In this document: positions 60,790 to 64,000 of the stretch, in pieces
Layout: every line of letters begins with the position of its first letter
Numbering within the stretch: the stretch's first letter is position 1
NCBI RefSeq assembly: GCF_046736075.1
Contig: NZ_CP177163.1
Location: forward strand, 3,720,001-3,784,000
DNA length: 64,000 bases
From: Stenotrophomonas sp046736075
GTDB taxonomy: Bacteria; Pseudomonadota; Gammaproteobacteria; Xanthomonadales; Xanthomonadaceae
Reading direction: 5' to 3'
The notes under the pieces: model-generated
Told to the model about the DNA's origin: nothing
The model's input: only the letters and a program-made list of their open reading frames with translations
Databases searched by the model: none
Position numbers and translations under genes: made by a program

Positions 60790-62204
60790 AACGCCTGCGG
60801 CGCTTTTTCGCCTCGATGGTGGGGCGCCTGTTCCTGATCCTGCTGCTGGGCATGGCGGTGGCCGCGATCGGTGCCACCGTGCTGGCCAGCGCCAAGCGCC
60901 AGCAGGAGTTCGAACGCCAGAACCTCAACCGCATCGCCGACCGCCTGCAGGGCTACGTCAACCTGCTGGACGGCAACCCGGAGCTGCGCGAACGTCTGCT
61001 GGCCGTGGGCGGCCCGAGCGTGCGCGAGCTGCCCGACGGCGCGCGCCAGGGTCGCAAGGACACGGCGATGATGGCCGTGCTGGACGACCGGCCCGGCCCG
61101 GTGGCGCATGCAGAGGTGCACTTCACCTCGTTCCGGTCCTGCCTGCCGCGGTTGCCCGAGCTGCTTCCGCCGCCGCCACCGCACAAGATGGGCGCGCCCA
61201 AGCGGCCGCGCGAGCGCGATCCGTCGTTCATCCCGCCCAAGTGCCGGGCGGTCTCGGTGGTGCTCAGCGACGGCACGCCGCTGCGGCTTGCGCTGGACTC
61301 GCCGGCCGTGGCGCACAACGGCATCCTGGCGGTGGATCCGCTGTTCCTGACTTTGCTGGTGATGGCCATCGCGATCCTGGCCTACATCGTGGCGCGCATG
61401 GCCAGCGCACCGCTGCAGCGCCTGGCCGATGCCGCCGCCGCGCTGGGCGACGACCTGCAGGGCGAGCCGATGCCGGTGACCGGGCCGTTGGAAGTCCGGC
61501 GCGCCGCCGAAGCCTTCAACGCCATGCAGCAGCGCCTGCAGCGGCACCTGGGCGAGCGCACGCAGATGCTGGCGGCGATCACCCACGACCTGCAGACCCC
61601 GGTGACCCGGCTGCGGCTGCGGCTGGAGAACGTGCCCGATGAAGCACTGCGCGAGCGCCTGATCGGCGATCTGGGCGCGATGCAGGCGCTGATCCGCGAG
61701 GGGCTGGAGCTGGCCCGCAGCGCCGAAAGCGCTGAACAGCGCGCTGCCCTGGTGCTGGATTCGCTGCTGGAAAGCATCGTCGAGGATGCCGCCGAAGCCG
61801 GCGCCGACGTGCGCTTCGACCACGCCAGCGGCGCGGTGATGATGCTGCGCCCGCTGGCCATGCACCGGTTGTTCTCCAACCTGGTGGACAACGCGGTGAT
61901 GTACGGGCAATCGGCGCGGGTGAGCGTGGAGCAGACCGAGGACGAGGTGGTGGTCCGCATCCGCGACAGTGGCCCGGGCCTGGCCGAGGACGAACTGGAG
62001 GCCGTGTTCGATCCGTTCGTGCGGCTGGAGACCTCGCGTTCGCGCGATACCGGCGGTGCCGGGCTGGGGCTGACCATCGCCCGCGCGTTGGCCGAGAAGG
62101 ACGGTGCCACGCTGCACCTGCGCAATCACCCGCAAGGGGGATTGGAGGCGGTGGTGCGCTGGCCGGCCACCTGGCGGGTCGCACCCGGACCCCGCGCCGG
62201 ATAG
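60786..62204 (+). CDS. macS: Sensor histidine kinase next to macABC
   Basis: The 472-residue inner membrane kinase has two transmembrane segments (about 13-33 and 184-203), a periplasmic domain between them, a HAMP domain, the dimerisation helix with His267 (AAITHDLQTPVTRLRLRL) and an ATPase domain (NLVDNAVMYG, DSGPGLAEDEL, GGAGLGLTIARAL). The periplasmic part holds Cys119 and Cys153 around a proline-rich loop (PELLPPPPPH). It should phosphorylate the partner regulator and set mac expression in response to an unknown envelope signal. Confidence 0.92.
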   Translation: MKRLRRFFASMVGRLFLILLLGMAVAAIGATVLASAKRQQEFERQNLNRIADRLQGYVNLLDGNPELRERLLAVGGPSVRELPDGARQGRKDTAMMAVLDDRPGPVAHAEVHFTSFRSCLPRLPELLPPPPPHKMGAPKRPRERDPSFIPPKCRAVSVVLSDGTPLRLALDSPAVAHNGILAVDPLFLTLLVMAIAILAYIVARMASAPLQRLADAAAALGDDLQGEPMPVTGPLEVRRAAEAFNAMQQRLQRHLGERTQMLAAITHDLQTPVTRLRLRLENVPDEALRERLIGDLGAMQALIREGLELARSAESAEQRAALVLDSLLESIVEDAAEAGADVRFDHASGAVMMLRPLAMHRLFSNLVDNAVMYGQSARVSVEQTEDEVVVRIRDSGPGLAEDELEAVFDPFVRLETSRSRDTGGAGLGLTIARALAEKDGATLHLRNHPQGGLEAVVRWPATWRVAPGPRAG

Positions 62205-62342
62205 ATCTTCACGACCGTTCGGGCGCGGATTTGCCTACTATGGGCACCTCTTTGCCAGCTTCTCCCCCATGAGAGCGCACGAATCGACCGGCCTGCGGGC
62301 CGGGGCTTCCCCTCCCAACGCCATGCGGGCAGGCCTGCACGG

Positions 62343-64000
62343 ATGAGGGAACGGGGGGGCTTCAACCGGCGGCGGCCGGTCCAAACCAGGGGATATGTCC
62401 TGCCGTGGCTGCAGGCGGCAGGACTGTATCTGCTGCTGTGGCTGGCGGTGGTTCCGTCGTTGTCGGCGCAGGATGGGCCACCGCCGCTGCGCGATTACGC
62501 CATCGACGTGTGGACCTCGCGCAACGGTCTGCCGCACAACTCGCTGCGCGACATCGCGCAGACGCCCGAAGGGCACCTCTGGTTCGCCACCTGGGAGGGG
62601 CTGGTCCGCTACAACGGGCTGGACTTCACCGTGTTTGACCGCAGCACGCGGCCGGGCCTTCGCGACAACGGCGTGGGCGCGCTGTATGTCGACCACGCCG
62701 GGAACCTGTGGATCAGTGACTCGCGCGGCAACGTGACCCGGCGCGGCAGCGATGGCCAGTGGCGGGTCTGGGAACACCAGCCGGGAACGCCGCAGGTGCT
62801 GATCCAGGCGATGCAGATGGACAGCCATCGGCGCCTGTGGCTGCTGTACGAAGGCAAGGGCATCGGCAGTCTGGCCCCGGACGGGCGGATCGAATACACG
62901 CCGCCGGCGGCCGACGTGCCGATGGCGATGAGTTTCACCAAGATGGTGGTGGACGCCCAGGACCGCGTGTGGGTGGGCACCCTGGATGGCCTGGTGGTGC
63001 GCGACAACGACGGCGTCCTGCGCCGCGCGCCGGAGAGCTTCGGGCTGGGGCGTGGCCTGGTATGGCCGTATCGTGCGCCCGACGGGGTGATGTGGGTCGT
63101 GGCCGGCGAGCGGATCTACCGCATGCAGGACGGCGTGCCCGAACTGCAGCACCGCCTGCCGGGCCAGATGCACATGACGGCGATGCTGCAGGATCGCCAC
63201 GGCGACCTGTGGCTGGGCACGGAAAACCAGGGTCTTCTGCGACTCTCGCGGCATGGGCTGGAGCGGCTGCCGGCCGGTCTTTCGCTGCCGGGCGGGCGCG
63301 TGGTCAGCCTGCGCGAAGATGCGGAGGGCAGCATCTGGGTCGGCGCCAACGGCGGTCTTTACCGTCTGCGCGAAACGCTGTTCAGCAGCTACACCGAACG
63401 CGACGGGCTCAGCGGCGACTACGTGCGCACGGTTTACGAGGACCGGCAGCGCCAGGTCTGGATCGGCAGCGCCAGCGGTCTGGACCGCCTCGACGGCGAC
63501 GGCCGGTTCCATCCGATCGCACTGCGCAACCAGGGCGGCAAGGCGCCGTCCGTGTTGAGCCTGGCGCAGGACCGCGCAGGCGATCTGTGGGTGGGCACCT
63601 TCGGCGACGGGGTGTTCCGGGTGGACGCGCAGGGCCGCGTGCTGCGCACCTACGGCACCGCCGATGGGCTGCCGGGTGGCAACATCCGCGCGATGAGCGT
63701 GGACCGCAACGGCGGCGTCTGGGCGGGCACGCAGAAGGGCGTGGTACGCATCGATGCGCAGGGCGTGACCGTGCCGGCCGTGCCCGGCATGCCGACCGGG
63801 TTGATCACCGCCTTGACCCACGATGCCGACGGCAACCTGTGGATCGGCACCATCGAGGGCATCCGCGTGCTGCGCGGCAACCGCGTGCAGGCCATCGATC
63901 TGGAGCGCATGGGCGGCGGCCGCAGCGTGTTCGGTTTCCAGCAGATCGGCGATGCGATGTGGGTAAGCACCGACCGCGGCCTGTACCGGTGGCAGAACGG
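62343..64000 (+). CDS. Beta-propeller sensor protein, C-terminus missing (cut by window edge)
   Basis: The 552 residues present start with a basic segment and a signal or membrane sequence (LPWLQAAGLYLLLWLAVVPSLSA). Two-component-regulator propeller (Reg_prop) repeats follow, for example TSRNGLPHNSLRDIAQTPEGHLWFATWEGLVRYNG, DRHGDLWLGTENQGLLRLS and DADGNLWIGTIEGIRVLRG. Such periplasmic propellers are followed by a Y_Y_Y domain, a membrane segment and a histidine kinase or GGDEF output, none of which is visible here. It follows macS by 138 bp on the same strand; a functional link is not shown. Confidence 0.87.
   Translation, partial: MRERGGFNRRRPVQTRGYVLPWLQAAGLYLLLWLAVVPSLSAQDGPPPLRDYAIDVWTSRNGLPHNSLRDIAQTPEGHLWFATWEGLVRYNGLDFTVFDRSTRPGLRDNGVGALYVDHAGNLWISDSRGNVTRRGSDGQWRVWEHQPGTPQVLIQAMQMDSHRRLWLLYEGKGIGSLAPDGRIEYTPPAADVPMAMSFTKMVVDAQDRVWVGTLDGLVVRDNDGVLRRAPESFGLGRGLVWPYRAPDGVMWVVAGERIYRMQDGVPELQHRLPGQMHMTAMLQDRHGDLWLGTENQGLLRLSRHGLERLPAGLSLPGGRVVSLREDAEGSIWVGANGGLYRLRETLFSSYTERDGLSGDYVRTVYEDRQRQVWIGSASGLDRLDGDGRFHPIALRNQGGKAPSVLSLAQDRAGDLWVGTFGDGVFRVDAQGRVLRTYGTADGLPGGNIRAMSVDRNGGVWAGTQKGVVRIDAQGVTVPAVPGMPTGLITALTHDADGNLWIGTIEGIRVLRGNRVQAIDLERMGGGRSVFGFQQIGDAMWVSTDRGLYRWQN

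Overview
The window is about 64 kb of high-GC gammaproteobacterial chromosome, most probably from a Stenotrophomonas species (Xanthomonadaceae). The reasons are the order of its housekeeping genes, facing GTAG-type palindromic repeats of the kind known in Stenotrophomonas, and two efflux loci arranged like emrRCAB and macABC-macRS of S. maltophilia. The genus is inferred; the gene families are read directly from the sequence. I see no phage, transposase, integrase or CRISPR array.

Positions 1-18300 hold the envelope/translation block, nearly all on the minus strand: rpsB-tsf, an inserted HDOD-GGDEF gene and an AIM24 gene, then pyrH-frr-uppS-cdsA-dxr-rseP-bamA and lpxD-fabZ-lpxA-lpxB-rnhB-dnaE (dnaE runs off the left edge). 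Compared with the textbook E. coli order, skp is absent between bamA and lpxD. An archaic (Csu-like) chaperone-usher fimbria locus of six genes (19393-25132) lies between rpsB and map. It includes a second chaperone and an unrecognised 93-residue secreted protein. On the plus strand map-glnD-dapD, a hypothetical gene, an ArsC-like reductase and dapE form a compact lysine/nitrogen group.

Positions 32400-44000 hold a pentapeptide-repeat protein, a Sel1-type lipoprotein, asnB behind what looks like a complete asparagine attenuator (Asn-rich leader peptide, antiterminator and terminator), a CPA2 antiporter, a penicillin-acylase-family hydrolase, a ferritin-like protein, parC and an AraC regulator. 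Positions 44100-48900 carry emrR-emrC-emrA-emrB with a palindrome over the promoter. Positions 49500-51000 carry three independent tRNA-Leu(CAG) units. Then come rnr, a GFA-family gene, rlmB and macC-macB-macA facing macR-macS. The right edge cuts a beta-propeller sensor protein.

The two observations I rate highest are the asnB leader (34234-34391) and a family of structured repeats. The repeats occur as three converging pairs (1220-1532, 16890-17188, 48999-49332). Their loops and junctions are conserved, but their stems differ between copies while staying complementary within each copy.
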